Below, in pieces: positions 35,257 through 43,247 of a stretch of 64,000 nucleotides of DNA; position 1 is the first letter of the stretch; every line of letters begins with the position of its first letter. This DNA is from Gaiellasilicea sp038324115 (lineage in GTDB: Bacteria > Actinomycetota > Thermoleophilia > Gaiellales > Gaiellaceae). The DNA lies in NCBI GenBank assembly GCA_038324115.1, contig JBBQHQ010000001.1:5085-69084 (forward strand). Reading direction: 5' to 3'. The translations under genes were made by a program, and so were the position numbers. The notes beneath the pieces are model-generated. The model made no database searches. It was given only the letters and a program-made list of their open reading frames with translations, and had not been told where the DNA came from.

Positions 35257-35532
35257 CTAGGAGTCCTCGTCCTGCGAGGGCGGCGTGGCGCGGGCGGCGA
35301 GGATGTCGGTGAGCCTGTCCACGTCCACGTCGCCGCCCCCTCCCGAGCCCTTCAGCCGCGCGGTCCGCTCGGCCCGGAGGATGTCGATCCGGCCCTGGAG
35401 CAGGCGGCGGCGATACGAGACCTCGTTCTCCTCCCCCTCGAGCCGCTCGATCAGGCCCTTCAGGTCGTCGTCCGAGAGCGATCCCAGGTCGGGCAGTGGT
35501 TCGAGCGAGCCTTCGAGCGGGCGGTGGGACAC
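35257..35532 (-). CDS. rsiG: RsiG-like c-di-GMP-binding anti-sigma factor (single-motif form)
   Basis: 91 aa, predicted two-helix protein. Residues 35-50 fit the RsiG c-di-GMP signature E(X)3S(X)2R(X)3Q(X)3D exactly: E35, S39, R42, Q46, D50. The preceding LSDDDLKGLIERLEGEE is the conserved first helix. Streptomyces RsiG carries two such motifs; this one has one, as reported for Rubrobacter, where two subunits would pair around c-di-GMP. The known partner is the FliA-like sigma WhiG; none is visible here. GTG start, with GAAGAAAGG upstream. Next gene is the GarA-like FHA protein, 4 bp after. Confidence 0.82.
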   Translation of the reverse strand: MSHRPLEGSLEPLPDLGSLSDDDLKGLIERLEGEENEVSYRRRLLQGRIDILRAERTARLKGSGGGGDVDVDRLTDILAARATPPSQDEDS

Positions 35533-35590
35533 GGTCTGCCTTTCTTCCGAGGGATCTCAGTAAAGCAGCCTGCGGGCCGAGGGGTCAACC

Positions 35591-38116
35591 TCAGCTTGAG
35601 GCTTCCTCCGAGGTTCGCCCTCCATCTCCGTCTCCCTGCATGATCTCCTCGACGAGGTGGCGGATCTCGCCCTCGAGCTCCGCAGACTCGGCCGTGGAGG
35701 CGCCCTCGGCGTAGATGTGGAGCAGCGGCTCGTCGGGATCGGGCAGCACCTGGGTCCAGCCGCGCTCGGAGCTGAGCTTGATCCCGTCGGTCAGGTCGAG
35801 GTCGCGCCCCGCGAGCTGCTCGTTCAGCAGGCGCATCACGAGGCCCTTCTTCGCCCACGGGCAGGCGAGCTGGCGGTGGATCAGCGTCGAGGCAGGCAGT
35901 TCCGCGACGAGCTCGGAGAGCGGCCGGCCGGCAGGCGCGAGGAGCTCGAGCAGCTTGACGAGGGAGGCGACCGCATCGTAGGCCGGGAGGAACTGCGGGA
36001 AGACGTACCCGCCGCCGACCGCGCCCGCGAAGACGACGCCGTCGCCGGACGCCGCGCGGGTGAGGTCGGCGAGCGAATGCGGCGTCCGCACGACCTCGAG
36101 CGAGCCGTTCACGAGCGCATCGACCTGGCTCGTGACGGTGACGGGGAAGGCGACCTTCCCCGTGGCGCCGCGGTCGCCGAGCAGCTTGAGGAAGAGGAGC
36201 AGCGTCTGCTCGACGGGCACCGCCTTGCCCTGGTCGTCCACGAGGAACAGTCGTTCGGCCGCCGTGTCGAAGACGGCGCCCAGGTCGGCGCCCACCGCGG
36301 TGACGAGGCGCTTCGTGTTTCCGATCGCCTGCGTCAGGGTCTGCCGGCTCGCCGACTCCTCCGCGAAGAAGCCATGGGCGGAAATCGCCTCGACGCCGAG
36401 CGGCCCGACGACGAGCGGGAGCACGAACGAGGCCGCGGAATAGCCGTAGTCGACGACGAGCCGGAAGTTCCGCTCACGGACCGCGTCCCGGTCGAGCTGG
36501 TCGAGCAGGTCCTGGGCGTAGCTCTCGCGCACCCGGGCCGGGTAGGAGACCGTGCCGACGCTGTCCGAGGCGACGCGCCGGATCTCCTGGCGGGTGAAGT
36601 TCTTCTCGATCTCCTTCTGGAGCGAGGCGGTGAGCAGGATCCCCGGCGGCTCGTAGATCCGGATGAAGACGGCCTCGGGATCGAGATGGCTGGTGCCGAC
36701 GTGGATCGCAGCGTCGAACGCCTGCGTCTTCAGGACGTGCCGGCTGACCGCGGGCGACGAGACCCTGAGGTCGGCGACGTTGACGCCCGTCGCGTTCAGG
36801 CCCGAGATCAGGCAGCGCTTGATCATCCGGCAGGCGCCGCCGGAGTCGCGGCTGGCGACCACGCGACCGCCGCGCTTCAACGCCGTGCCGAGCGCCGCCG
36901 CGAGCCGGACGGCCGTCTCCGGGGTCAGGTCGACGTTGACAAGCCCCTCCACCCCGTCCTTGCCGAACAGGCGCGAGGAGGCTCGCGACTCCCAGATCAG
37001 GTTCTCGTACACCTGGGAGCCCGTCTCCACCTCCTTGTAGGGGTAGATCCGGACGTGCGGCATGATGCTGGACTCGGAGCCGATCGTGACCTCGTCGCCG
37101 ATCGCGACGCCCTCCTGGATCCGGACGTGGTCACGGATGTCGCAGGAGCGGCCGATGATCGCGCCGTCGATCACGGTGCTGCGGCCGATGTGGGTGGACG
37201 AGTCGATCACCGTCCGGGTCGTCCGGGCCCGTTCGCGCAGGGTGACGCCGCTGGAGAGGATGGTGTAGGGCGCGACGGTGGCGTCGCGGGCGATCCGGGC
37301 GTTCGTGCCGATGTACGCCGGGCCCTCGACCCCCTCGACATCGTCGATCTCCGCGCCCTCGCCGATCCAGACGTTGCCGCGGAGCCGGATCCCGCCGATC
37401 TCGAGGTGCACCTTCTCGTCGAGAGCGTCGAAGTTCGCCTCGCGGTACTGGTCGAGGTTCCCGATGTCCTGCCAGTAGCCGTCCATGACGAAGCCGTACA
37501 GCGGGCGGCCCATCTCGAGCAGGAGCGGGAAGAGCTCCTTGGAGAAGTCGTAGGGCCCTTCCGTCGGGATGTGCTTGAGCACCTCCGGCTCGACGACGTA
37601 GATCCCGGTGTTGATCGTGTCGGAAAACACCTGTCCCCACGACGGCTTCTCCAGGAACCGCTCGATCTTGCCGTCCTCGTCGGTGACGACGATCCCGAAC
37701 TCGAGCGGGTTGTCCACCGACTTGAGCCCGATCGTGACCGAGGCGCCCTTCTCCTTGTGGAAGGCGACGAGCGCGCCGAGGTCGACGTCGCAGAGCGCGT
37801 CGCCGGAGATGACGAGGAAGGTCTCGTCGAGTGCGTCGCTCGCGAGCCGGACCGAGCCGGCCGTCCCGAGCGGCAGCTCCTCGACCGAGTACTGGATGTT
37901 CAGGCCGAGAGCCTCGCCGGTCCCGAAATAGCTCCGGATCGCCTGCGGCAGGAACGCCAGCGTCACGACGACGTCCTCGAAGCCGTGTCGTTTGAGCAGG
38001 TCGAGGATGTGCTCCATGCAGGGCTTGCCCACGATCGGGACCATCGGCTTCGGCTGGTTCGACGTCAGCGGGCGCAGGCGGGTGCCCTCGCCGCCGGCCT
38101 TCACGACGGCCTTCAC
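35591..38116 (-). CDS. mannose-1-phosphate guanylyltransferase-like protein fused to a degenerate phosphomannomutase domain
   Basis: 841 aa. Residues 1-235 are a sugar-nucleotide transferase (GGEGTRLRPLT, QPKPMVPIVGKP, GTAGSVRLA, SGDALCD, DGYWQDIGN). Residues ~240-360 are left-handed beta-helix repeats. Residues ~375-815 resemble phosphomanno/phosphoglucomutase, but the active-site loop reads VGTSHLDPE (Ser476 kept, TASHNP altered) and the metal loop reads FDTAAER (616-622) instead of DGDGDR, losing two of three metal aspartates. The C-terminal half may be non-catalytic or regulatory. Substrate (GDP-mannose versus another sugar nucleotide) is by family. It ends 58 bp before rsiG. Confidence 0.88.
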   Translation of the reverse strand: MKAVVKAGGEGTRLRPLTSNQPKPMVPIVGKPCMEHILDLLKRHGFEDVVVTLAFLPQAIRSYFGTGEALGLNIQYSVEELPLGTAGSVRLASDALDETFLVISGDALCDVDLGALVAFHKEKGASVTIGLKSVDNPLEFGIVVTDEDGKIERFLEKPSWGQVFSDTINTGIYVVEPEVLKHIPTEGPYDFSKELFPLLLEMGRPLYGFVMDGYWQDIGNLDQYREANFDALDEKVHLEIGGIRLRGNVWIGEGAEIDDVEGVEGPAYIGTNARIARDATVAPYTILSSGVTLRERARTTRTVIDSSTHIGRSTVIDGAIIGRSCDIRDHVRIQEGVAIGDEVTIGSESSIMPHVRIYPYKEVETGSQVYENLIWESRASSRLFGKDGVEGLVNVDLTPETAVRLAAALGTALKRGGRVVASRDSGGACRMIKRCLISGLNATGVNVADLRVSSPAVSRHVLKTQAFDAAIHVGTSHLDPEAVFIRIYEPPGILLTASLQKEIEKNFTRQEIRRVASDSVGTVSYPARVRESYAQDLLDQLDRDAVRERNFRLVVDYGYSAASFVLPLVVGPLGVEAISAHGFFAEESASRQTLTQAIGNTKRLVTAVGADLGAVFDTAAERLFLVDDQGKAVPVEQTLLLFLKLLGDRGATGKVAFPVTVTSQVDALVNGSLEVVRTPHSLADLTRAASGDGVVFAGAVGGGYVFPQFLPAYDAVASLVKLLELLAPAGRPLSELVAELPASTLIHRQLACPWAKKGLVMRLLNEQLAGRDLDLTDGIKLSSERGWTQVLPDPDEPLLHIYAEGASTAESAELEGEIRHLVEEIMQGDGDGGRTSEEASS

Positions 38117-38676
38117 AGCGTTGCTCCCTGCGCGTACGTGCGCCGGGCCTCGGCGACGTAGAGCACGGCCGCGGCGAGGGCGAGCCCGAGTGCAACCCAG
38201 AAGAGCCAGAGCGGCCAGCGGGTCGCGTGGCCGGTGACGGTGAGGATCCCGACCGCGAGGTACAGGAGCCAGGTGGCTGCCTTGCCAAGGGTGCTGACGG
38301 AGAGCTCGACGCCGCGGGGCATGAGTAACCGATACCCACCGACGAGGATCACGTCACGCAGGAGGATCGGCACCGCCCCGTACCAGGGGAGCTTCCCCTC
38401 GGTCCAGAGCAGGATCACGGCGGCGTCGATCATCAGCCGGTCGGCGAGCGGGTCCGCGAGCTTGCCGAAGCGCGACTCGACGCGCCAGCGCCGGGCGAGG
38501 AAGCCGTCCACCTGGTCGGTGACGCCCGCGACGAGGAAGATCCACCCGGCCGCCCAGCTGGAACCGTCGCCCGCAGCGATGTAGACGAGGACGAAGACCG
38601 GGATCAGCGCGAGCCGGAGGATCGTCAGCGCATTCGGAAGCAGCGCGAGCGGAGCGGAGACTGCGCGTGCTGCCAT
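38113..38676 (-). CDS. CDP-alcohol phosphatidyltransferase family protein (PgsA-like)
   Basis: 187 aa membrane enzyme of phospholipid synthesis, with about five hydrophobic segments. The family signature is complete: DQVDGFLARRWRVESRF followed by GKLADPLAD, i.e. D(x)2DG(x)2AR(x)8G(x)3D(x)3D. Glycerol-3-phosphate (PgsA) is the commonest acceptor, but inositol or others cannot be excluded. ATG at 38676 begins the hydrophobic region; the open frame upstream overlaps the GH99 gene and is rejected. Stop overlaps the next start by 4 bp. Confidence 0.88.
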   Translation of the reverse strand: MAARAVSAPLALLPNALTILRLALIPVFVLVYIAAGDGSSWAAGWIFLVAGVTDQVDGFLARRWRVESRFGKLADPLADRLMIDAAVILLWTEGKLPWYGAVPILLRDVILVGGYRLLMPRGVELSVSTLGKAATWLLYLAVGILTVTGHATRWPLWLFWVALGLALAAAVLYVAEARRTYAQGATL

Positions 38677-38741
38677 GCCCGAAGGATACGGCGATTCGCT
38701 GCGCTGCTTTCCGCATGGTCGTCCGGCGGCCCCGCGCCGGC

Positions 38742-39758
38742 TTAGGGGGCCAGGGCGCGCGAGCGGGCGAAGCGTCCGGTCCAGTAGGCCGTGCGGTCGA
38801 GATAGGACGTCTCGGCAGCGGTGCCTCGCTTCCCCCACGCCCCGTCGTAGCTCGCGTACCCGCGCTGCCTGGGCCGCGCCGGCTCGATCTGGGTGCCCTC
38901 GTGCCACTCGTTGTAGCTCGTGATCGTGACGAGGTCGGGCTTCGACTCGATCGCCCCCTGCCACATCCCGTCGTAGGTGGCGCCGTTGCGGCGCGACTTC
39001 AGGCGCCCGTCTCCCGTGGCTCGCCTGGCGTCGTAGCCAGGCCCGACGGACGGCGCGCAGAGCAGGCCGAGCCTGTGGGCCTGGTCGCACAGCCGCGCGA
39101 AGAGGTTGCCGTCGAAGAGCAGGACGTCGTAGGTGTAGATGCCGTCGAACCCCCCCGCGGCCGCCGTTCCGGCGAGGTTCCAGTTAGCGAACACGCGGAC
39201 GTCCTTGTCGAGCGAGGCGTTCAGTGCGGCCCAGTCGGTGTCGGGGACGAGCGACGAGGCCCAGAGGTAGAAGTCCCGGAGCCCGAGCGAGCGCAGCGCC
39301 GCGATGTCGAGGGCGACGCTCTCGGCGGTCCGGCCGCCGTAGGGCTCGATGTGGGCGGCGACGGTGAGCCCGTTCCGACTCGCAGCCGCGATCACCTTGG
39401 GCAGCCGCTGGTCCTCGATCGTCCCCCGCCCCCACCAGGAGACGATCACACTCGTGACCCCGGACGCGGCGATCTCCCGCATCTGGGCGGAGACCACGAG
39501 CTCGTCGGCCGAGGAGTACGGTCCGCGGGCCGGGTAGTACCCGGACGAGATCGCCGCCGGCGGTCGCGCCCCGCCCTGCTGCCAGTGGGCGTACTCCCCG
39601 TCCCGCTGCTCGGTCGAGAACCAGGGGTAGTAGAAGATCCCCGTCTCCGCGGCGAGCGCCTCGTGCGGACCGCCGAACCGGTCGGCCTGCGCCGCCGCAC
39701 CGCCCGAGAAGCTCAGGCAGGCGAGCGCGAAGAGGGGGAGGAGCGCCGCAGGTCTCAC
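38742..39758 (-). CDS. secreted glycoside hydrolase family 99-like protein
   Basis: 338 aa with a signal peptide (residues 1-23, LLPLFALACLSFSGGAAAQA). The mature part resembles GH99 endo-alpha-1,2-mannosidases/mannanases: FYYPWFSTEQRDGEYAHW, GYYPARGPYSS, VIVSWWGRG, AAHIEPYGGR and the C-terminal TSYNEWHEGTQIEPA with the expected catalytic acidic residues. Family members cut alpha-mannosyl glycans. It sits directly upstream of the phosphatidyltransferase and guanylyltransferase-like genes, so it may act on a mannose-containing envelope glycan or on external mannan (inference). Confidence 0.88.
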   Translation of the reverse strand: MRPAALLPLFALACLSFSGGAAAQADRFGGPHEALAAETGIFYYPWFSTEQRDGEYAHWQQGGARPPAAISSGYYPARGPYSSADELVVSAQMREIAASGVTSVIVSWWGRGTIEDQRLPKVIAAASRNGLTVAAHIEPYGGRTAESVALDIAALRSLGLRDFYLWASSLVPDTDWAALNASLDKDVRVFANWNLAGTAAAGGFDGIYTYDVLLFDGNLFARLCDQAHRLGLLCAPSVGPGYDARRATGDGRLKSRRNGATYDGMWQGAIESKPDLVTITSYNEWHEGTQIEPARPRQRGYASYDGAWGKRGTAAETSYLDRTAYWTGRFARSRALAP

Positions 39759-40005
39759 CGACGCCCGAGGCTACACCGCCCGTCGGCCGGTTTCTACCCC
39801 TTTACGGAGGTTCGGGCAGGACCATGTGCCTGAAGAGACGAAAACCCCGCCTGAGCAGGGTCTTCGAAGGTCGGGCCGCGGAGCCATGCGGGCTTGAGGT
39901 GCGTCGGCAGGGCCGGCGATGGCTTGGCTCAGGGAAGGCGGTTTCCGGTCGTTTGGGCCAAGAGTGGGCCACGCTCAGAGGCGGGCGCGGCACTCGCAGC
40001 GGAGG
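39759..40005. other. left margin of the accessory island
   Basis: 247 bp without a gene between GH99 and the Ltp lipoprotein. Composition changes from core to lower GC across it. A 10-bp stretch AGGGTCTTCG at about 39858 resembles the tail of the composite hairpin element, but no stem follows. No direct repeat of the tRNA-Pro 3' end was found here. Confidence 0.4.
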
Positions 40006-40533
40006 CTAGAGACCGGTCTGGTTCACGCCGTACACCGCCTGCTGCTCGGTGTAGCCCTCGTACATCAGCTGCGCGATGAGTCCGGAGCGGGAGAACGCGC
40101 TGGTGTCAAGGTAGGCCTTGGCAGCCTTGGCAGCCTGCTCGTTCCAGTTGGGGCTGACGGCGTCCACGGCGTAGGTGGCGTCCACGGTGGAGTAGCCCTC
40201 GTACTCCAGCTGTTTGATCAGGCCTTTCTGGGAGAACGCGCTGGTGTCGAGGTAGGACTCGGCGCTGCGCCGGGCATTTCTCTGACCGGCGGTCTCGTCC
40301 GGAGCCTCCTCATCCAGGGCGGCCTCTGCCGCCGCCGCCGCCTCTGCCGCCGCCGCCTCTGCCGCCGCCGCCTCTGCCTCTGCCTTCACGGCCTCGTCCT
40401 CGGATTTGGCGGTCTCCTCGATCTGGACGTTCTCGTTCGCCGCGTCGTCGCCCGATGCACATCCCGTCGCGCCCATACTGATCAACGCCGACACGACGCA
40501 CGCTGCCAGCACCCACTTGAACACCTTCTTCAC
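40006..40533 (-). CDS. Ltp-family lipoprotein (superinfection-exclusion type)
   Basis: 175 aa. Lipoprotein signal peptide with Cys25 (GATGCASG), an acidic Ala/Glu-rich spacer (residues ~30-85), then two tandem ~47-residue Ltp repeats (AESYLDTSAFSQKGLIKQLE, AKAYLDTSAFSRSGLIAQLM, each ending in YEGY and an Ala/Val segment). Ltp of phage TP-J34 blocks DNA injection by incoming phages; prophage- and chromosome-borne relatives are common. Surface-exposed position and the island context fit a phage-exclusion role, inferred. First gene inside the low-GC island. Confidence 0.85.
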   Translation of the reverse strand: MKKVFKWVLAACVVSALISMGATGCASGDDAANENVQIEETAKSEDEAVKAEAEAAAAEAAAAEAAAAAEAALDEEAPDETAGQRNARRSAESYLDTSAFSQKGLIKQLEYEGYSTVDATYAVDAVSPNWNEQAAKAAKAYLDTSAFSRSGLIAQLMYEGYTEQQAVYGVNQTGL

Positions 40534-40583
40534 TTCACCCCTCCTTCGTTCCGGGTTGCCGTGCCTGGTGACTCGGAAGCCGG

Positions 40584-41138
40584 TTAGCCACGCGCCGAGC
40601 TTTCGCCGGCGACCCGTCGAATGATGCGTCCAGTTTCCTCGTCAACCCATTCCTCACTCACGCCGTCATCCCAAACTTCAGGCACGTCGCGCTTGTTTTG
40701 TGCGGCCCGCTCGAAGAGGTAGTAGCCGACAACGTTCCCCTGGACAGCAACGTTCTGTCCCGACGACATGAACTTGTCGCGGCTCTGCGATCCGAGCTCT
40801 TGGAAGACGAAGCTCCCATTCAGGAGTCTCCACCCTTCGCGGCACACAGAGTTGAGGATCTCCGTCGGGTCCGCGGTCTTCGTCGTCGTGTTTGAGCCAA
40901 TCATCGCCACGATGATCGCGTCCTGATGAGCGACGTTGAACGAGTACTGGAAGACGTCGTCTCCGCGCTCGTAAGCTAGGCGCGCCTGACCTGCTGGCGT
41001 GCTGAAGAACTCCGCACGTAGACGCTCCTTCTGCTTCGCCCGCTTGTCGACCTCGGCTCGTGCGGCAGCGATCCCATGCTGCCGCGCTTTCTCAGCTTGT
41101 CGCTCTTCGCGCTCCTCCGGTGAACCTCGCTTGAACAC
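40584..41138 (-). CDS. conserved hypothetical protein of the island
   Basis: 184 aa. A basic, coiled N-terminus (residues 1-45) precedes a compact domain (~60-150; DDVFQYSFNVAHQDAIIVAMIG, EILNSVCREGWRLLNGSFVFQE, SSGQNVAVQGNVVGYYLFER) and an acidic C-terminus. The central domain resembles uncharacterised actinobacterial/phage proteins I have seen with the GWELVxGSFVF pattern; it has no named function. Lower GC than core genes. 50 bp upstream of the Ltp gene, same strand. Confidence 0.7.
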   Translation of the reverse strand: MFKRGSPEEREERQAEKARQHGIAAARAEVDKRAKQKERLRAEFFSTPAGQARLAYERGDDVFQYSFNVAHQDAIIVAMIGSNTTTKTADPTEILNSVCREGWRLLNGSFVFQELGSQSRDKFMSSGQNVAVQGNVVGYYLFERAAQNKRDVPEVWDDGVSEEWVDEETGRIIRRVAGESSARG

Positions 41139-41160
41139 TTGAGCAACAACTTATTCCGAT

Positions 41161-41285
41161 TGCTGACAAGCGGCAACTGGATCCCCAAGTCCGACGAACA
41201 GACGAAGGGCTCCGCGCCGCCCAGCGTCGTCTTCCGCGACAAGGCGGACGCGCTCGAGCGAAGGCTGCTCGGAGTTACCGCCTAG
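41161..41285 (+). pseudogene. possible 3' remnant of a lost gene
   Basis: A plus-strand frame encodes LLTSGNWIPKSDEQTKG, then APPSVVFRDKADALERRLLG, ending at TAG 41283-41285, with no start or upstream body (an unrelated minus-strand gene precedes). Composition is protein-like. It looks like the C-terminus of a gene truncated by rearrangement in the island; the ancestor is not recognised. Confidence 0.3.
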
Positions 41286-41620
41286 TCGAGCTTCGCCAGA
41301 GCCGCCCGGGCCTCGGCTAGGGCTCGGGCGGCCAAGTCTCGAGTTGGCTCGTCGGCCCGTAGCTCGGCCGCGACGAGCGCCCGAACGTTGGCCAGATCGT
41401 CAAGGCCGACGAGCTTCGCTTCGAGTACCCGCTGTGCTACGTCACGACGATACGTCTTCGCTTCGCCCCATTCGATCGCCGCCTTGATCTCGGCTACGGC
41501 TTCCACGACGGCGGCGAGCCGCGCTCTGTCTCCGTCCTTGCGCTGGCGCCACGCGAACCACGCGGCGGCCGATCCAGCCACCGCGGCGACGATCGAGAAG
41601 ATGAGGTTCGCCATGGTCAT
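41282..41620 (-). CDS. hypothetical protein with N-terminal membrane anchor
   Basis: 112 aa. One hydrophobic helix (about residues 4-23, IFSIVAAVAGSAAAWFAW) followed by a charged, Ala-rich helical domain (residues 25-112). Topology is like a small anchored coiled-coil protein. Starts at ATG 41620 or, two codons later, at a second ATG. Island gene, no family recognised. Confidence 0.6.
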   Translation of the reverse strand: MTMANLIFSIVAAVAGSAAAWFAWRQRKDGDRARLAAVVEAVAEIKAAIEWGEAKTYRRDVAQRVLEAKLVGLDDLANVRALVAAELRADEPTRDLAARALAEARAALAKLD

Positions 41621-41797
41621 TCCGGTAGAAAGTTCTACCGATCTCCGCTTGCGGTCATTCGGTGCCGCTGCTGGAGCATGAGCGGCCCGCCGATCCGCCG
41701 CGCGGGGAGCAGCCGCGTAGATCCACCCGCCGATTCGCTCCAGTTCACCCCAGTGAGTTCTACTGCGTCGCCACGCGCCCCATCTCTACGGGTGAAG

Positions 41798-42856
41798 CTA
41801 CCGCTTCTTCTTTCTCCGCTGGGCGCGATTCTGCCCACCCCCCGCCGCCTGCGCGGCCTGACGTGGGAACTGTGTAGGCGGCTGCGGAGGGGCAGCTTGC
41901 ACCACCATCGTCGTGGCCGCTTGGATGAATGCTCTGCCCTTTTGATTCTCGATCAGCTTGAACGCGTTCGTGCCGCTTAGCGTGTGGCTCACCGCATGGT
42001 GAACACTCAACACCAGGTCTTGGAGGGCGTCGTCCGCCTCAAGGTCTGTCACCTTTACGTTCTGGGCGCGAGCGTCGTCGCGGCTGACCCGCCGGCCGTG
42101 TGAGCCGAAATCAGCGAACTCTGCGAACCAATGCGCGGTCGCTGCAGATTTCGTTGGAGCGTCGGCCTCTCCAGCGAACATGTAGCGTTCCAGCCACCGC
42201 GCCACGAGGTTTTCGGCCAAGGCCCGCTGGTAATCACACTGAGCGAGCAAGCCCGGACCGTATGCGCGCAGGATCGGAAGCCAGGCAGTAACGTTGGCAG
42301 GGTTCGCGGCGCACTGCGCCTTTGCCATCTCGAACTGGTCTTTGATCGCCTGGGCGGGGGCTGACCGTGGGCCTTCGGGAGTGAAAATCGTGAACTGAGG
42401 GTCGATCGGTCCGAGTTGAGAGTGTGAACCCATCAGGATCTCGTCGGCCCCAAGCGCAACCATAGTCGCCGCGGACATGGCAGCTATCGGAACGATCACG
42501 CGGATGTGGTCGAAGCGGCTCCGTAGGTACTCGACGATTGACTCCGCCGCCTCAGCACTACCGCCGGGCGAGTGGATAATGAGATCGAGGTCGCGCTCGT
42601 CGACGTTGGAGACGGCTTCCATAAAGCCTTGGACATCGGACAGGTTGATGGTGACCTGATCGCCGGTGAGCTGCTTGTGCTCCATCCAGGCTGTCGCGTA
42701 GACGATCGTCGCTCGACCCGTGTGCTTCGAAAGGTCCCGGAGGTAACGACGTCGCATAACGTCGTGCGGCGACATGCCCCCGAACTCGTCAGGGTTGGCC
42801 TCAGCCCGCTTCTGTAGCTCGCTGAGCTCCTTGAGGAGCTCACCCCAGGTGGGCAA
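41798..42856 (-). CDS. SDH-family (ClpP/SppA-fold) serine protease of the island
   Basis: 352 aa. N-terminal helical segment (1-45), then a crotonase-fold protease core: TIVYATAWMEH, DLDLIIHSPGGSAEAAESI (oxyanion Gly-Gly), VIVPIAAMSAATMVALGADEILMG with putative nucleophile Ser128, and SQLGPIDPQ. Related to serine dehydrogenase proteinases (PF01972) and SppA. No classical signal peptide or membrane anchor, so probably cytoplasmic. The C-terminus is Pro/Gln-rich and ends in a basic RRKKKR. It follows a small acidic gene by 6 bp in the same direction; the two look like one unit. Substrate unknown; defence or mobile-element role is inference. Confidence 0.85.
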   Translation of the reverse strand: MPTWGELLKELSELQKRAEANPDEFGGMSPHDVMRRRYLRDLSKHTGRATIVYATAWMEHKQLTGDQVTINLSDVQGFMEAVSNVDERDLDLIIHSPGGSAEAAESIVEYLRSRFDHIRVIVPIAAMSAATMVALGADEILMGSHSQLGPIDPQFTIFTPEGPRSAPAQAIKDQFEMAKAQCAANPANVTAWLPILRAYGPGLLAQCDYQRALAENLVARWLERYMFAGEADAPTKSAATAHWFAEFADFGSHGRRVSRDDARAQNVKVTDLEADDALQDLVLSVHHAVSHTLSGTNAFKLIENQKGRAFIQAATTMVVQAAPPQPPTQFPRQAAQAAGGGQNRAQRRKKKR

Positions 42857-42862
42857 CGATGC

Positions 42863-43048
42863 CTAGGTGTGAGTCGCGTATTCGACGGACGGCTGGGGAA
42901 CCGTCGCGGCCGAGACTGCCGCGAAGTAGCGCTGCTCGATCTGCTCGTACACGGCCACAAGATCGCCGACGCCCGCCTCAGCCTGCTCGACTATTTCACG
43001 GATGTCATCATCCGTGACGGTGATCTCCCTCGTCTCGTGCTCGCTCAT
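42863..43048 (-). CDS. small acidic protein paired with the SDH protease
   Basis: 61 aa, strongly acidic in its first 40 residues (EITVTDDDIREIVEQAEAGV) with predicted helices. Starts at ATG 43048 and ends 6 bp before the protease start, so the two are probably co-translated. Could be a regulator, substrate adaptor or antitoxin-like partner; nothing in the sequence decides. Not recognised. Confidence 0.6.
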   Translation of the reverse strand: MSEHETREITVTDDDIREIVEQAEAGVGDLVAVYEQIEQRYFAAVSAATVPQPSVEYATHT

Positions 43049-43247
43049 GCGATTCCATCCTCAGCAGTCGGTGACCAGACTTTAGCGGCGTTTCTCGGAT
43101 TCCCTGGAATCATCGGCGATTCACGAGCCGGTGACAACCCCTCTGTCCAGACGAGAAGGGTTTGCTTGCCATCAGCGAACCCGCCAAGACCTGGCCGATG
43201 CTCGGCCGGCGAATGAGCCCGCCTCCGAGGATTGCCCCACGCAGAAA

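Noticed and set aside
35657..38161. An 834-codon open frame on the plus strand, antisense to the guanylyltransferase/mutase gene
   Set aside because: High-GC codon bias leaves long open antisense frames. The translation is a mix of Arg, Asp, Val, Leu and Ala with no motifs, while the minus-strand frame has clear domains.
39850..39885. Fourth copy of the composite hairpin element
   Set aside because: Only AGGGTCTTCG is shared; there is no adjoining long stem.
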